Shown here piece by piece: positions 45,091-45,522 of a stretch of DNA of 45,522 nucleotides. Made by a program: the position numbers and the translations under genes. The notes under the pieces were generated by a model. That model did no database searches. It saw only the letters and a list, made by a program, of their open reading frames with translations, and was not told where the DNA came from. Numbering within the stretch: the first letter of the stretch is position 1; each line of letters starts with the position of its first letter. The DNA comes from Gemmatimonadota bacterium (GTDB taxonomy: Bacteria; Gemmatimonadota; Gemmatimonadetes; Gemmatimonadales; GWC2-71-9): assembly GCA_003246755.1 (NCBI GenBank), contig QKDC01000161.1:1-45522 (forward strand), read 5' to 3'.

Positions 45091-45522
45091 ATGCCGATCT
45101 CTGGCGATATCGAGAAACTCGAGCGGCGCTGGCTGGAAAACCCGACGGGGCTGATGTTTGCTCCCCTCGCGGAGGCCTACCGGAAAGCCGGGGACCATGT
45201 TCGAGCGCTGGAGATCCTCGAGGCTGGACTCATCGAGCATCCCGATTACGTGCCAGCGCTGATCGTTCGGGGTCGGTGCCACCTCAATGCGTCCCCACCT
45301 CTCCTCAGCGACGCTGAGGCGTCGTTCACACACGCACTCGAGCGCGATCCCGTCAATCCGATTGCCCTCAGAGGGATCGCCGAGGTCTACGAGCTGACCG
45401 GCCGGATCGCCGAGGCAGTCGCGCGACTGGAATTACTGGTCGAAGTCGATCGTGGTGACCATGAAGCCCGAGAGGCCCTGGAGCGAATCCGGGGGCTCCA
45501 AGAGCGAGAGACGGTCGAGGTC
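45091..45522 (+). CDS. TPR protein, N-terminal part (3' end outside window)
   Basis: The first 144 codons are visible and the frame is open at the window edge. It begins MPISGDIEKLERRWLENPTG, with GGGAG (45081-45085) ahead of ATG 45091. Three or more TPR units follow: MFAPLAEAYRKAGDHVRALEILEAGL, then ALIVRGRCHLNA and AEASFTHALERDP, then ALRGIAEVYELTGRIAEAVARLELL. No signal peptide is seen. Divergent from ppiD, with which it shares a 160-base control region. The function is unknown. Confidence 0.88.
   Translation, partial: MPISGDIEKLERRWLENPTGLMFAPLAEAYRKAGDHVRALEILEAGLIEHPDYVPALIVRGRCHLNASPPLLSDAEASFTHALERDPVNPIALRGIAEVYELTGRIAEAVARLELLVEVDRGDHEAREALERIRGLQERETVEV

Noticed and set aside
1-45522. 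Mobile elements, CRISPR arrays, tRNA or rRNA genes, toxin-antitoxin or phage defence genes
   Set aside because: I looked for transposase or integrase motifs, regular repeats with spacers, clover-leaf patterns with CCA ends and typical defence domains and found none. The EVE gene alone is not enough to call a defence system.

Overview
The window is a 45.5-kb, GC-rich, gene-dense stretch of chromosome from a diderm (Gram-negative) bacterium. The reading frames are packed tightly: many neighbours overlap by 4 bases (ATGA or GTGA) and GTG starts are common. The organism is probably a member of Gemmatimonadota or a close relative in or near the FCB group. That placement is an inference from the long SecA with a Bacteroidetes/FCB-like insertion, a DUF4321-like small membrane protein, the abundance of TPR proteins, the L36-S13-S11-S4-RpoA-L17 order and the GC content. 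No database search was possible. I see no mobile element, phage gene, tRNA, rRNA or CRISPR array, so this is core genome.

Layout. (1) 1-1386: the end of pyrD, then pyrF and a small exported protein. (2) 1401-4492: a ribosomal/RNA polymerase operon (rpmJ-rpsM-rpsK-rpsD-rpoA-rplQ) with a clear promoter and a strong terminator, and rpmB facing it. (3) 4820-14994: nucleotide-sugar genes (gmd, rmd, and WbpD-, WbpE- and WbpA-like genes) and a glycosyltransferase, with carB and murB in the middle. (4) 15007-21169: two TPR proteins, BamD, NadD and SecA. (5) 21240-28256: radC, a Rel/SpoT homologue, an EVE-domain gene, uvrB, tsaE, tsaB and rimI. (6) 28283-38103: ssb, a LysM protein, the complete tolQRAB-pal-cpoB set and then one long frame that encodes TatC followed by LptD. 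(7) 38118-43028: hutH, a large TPR protein, a long-chain polyprenyl diphosphate synthase, a DUF4321-like protein and tatA. (8) 43110-45522: a PpiD-type chaperone on the minus strand and, divergently, the start of another TPR protein.

How the genes work together. Much of the window builds and guards the cell envelope. SecA and TatA/TatC move proteins across the inner membrane. PpiD helps exported proteins fold, BamD serves outer-membrane protein assembly, and LptD puts lipopolysaccharide into the outer leaflet. Tol-Pal-CpoB ties the outer membrane to peptidoglycan, MurB makes peptidoglycan precursor, and the sugar genes make O-antigen or capsule precursors. A polyprenyl synthase could supply quinone tails or lipid carriers.

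The outstanding observation is the TatC-LptD frame at 34615-38103. A full six-helix TatC is joined without a stop to a full LptD, and the joint itself looks like a signal peptide with a signal-peptidase I site. This suggests either a polyprotein that is cut after insertion, or in-frame internal initiation. Seven good promoter candidates, all with a 17-base spacer, and several hairpins in leaders are also listed.
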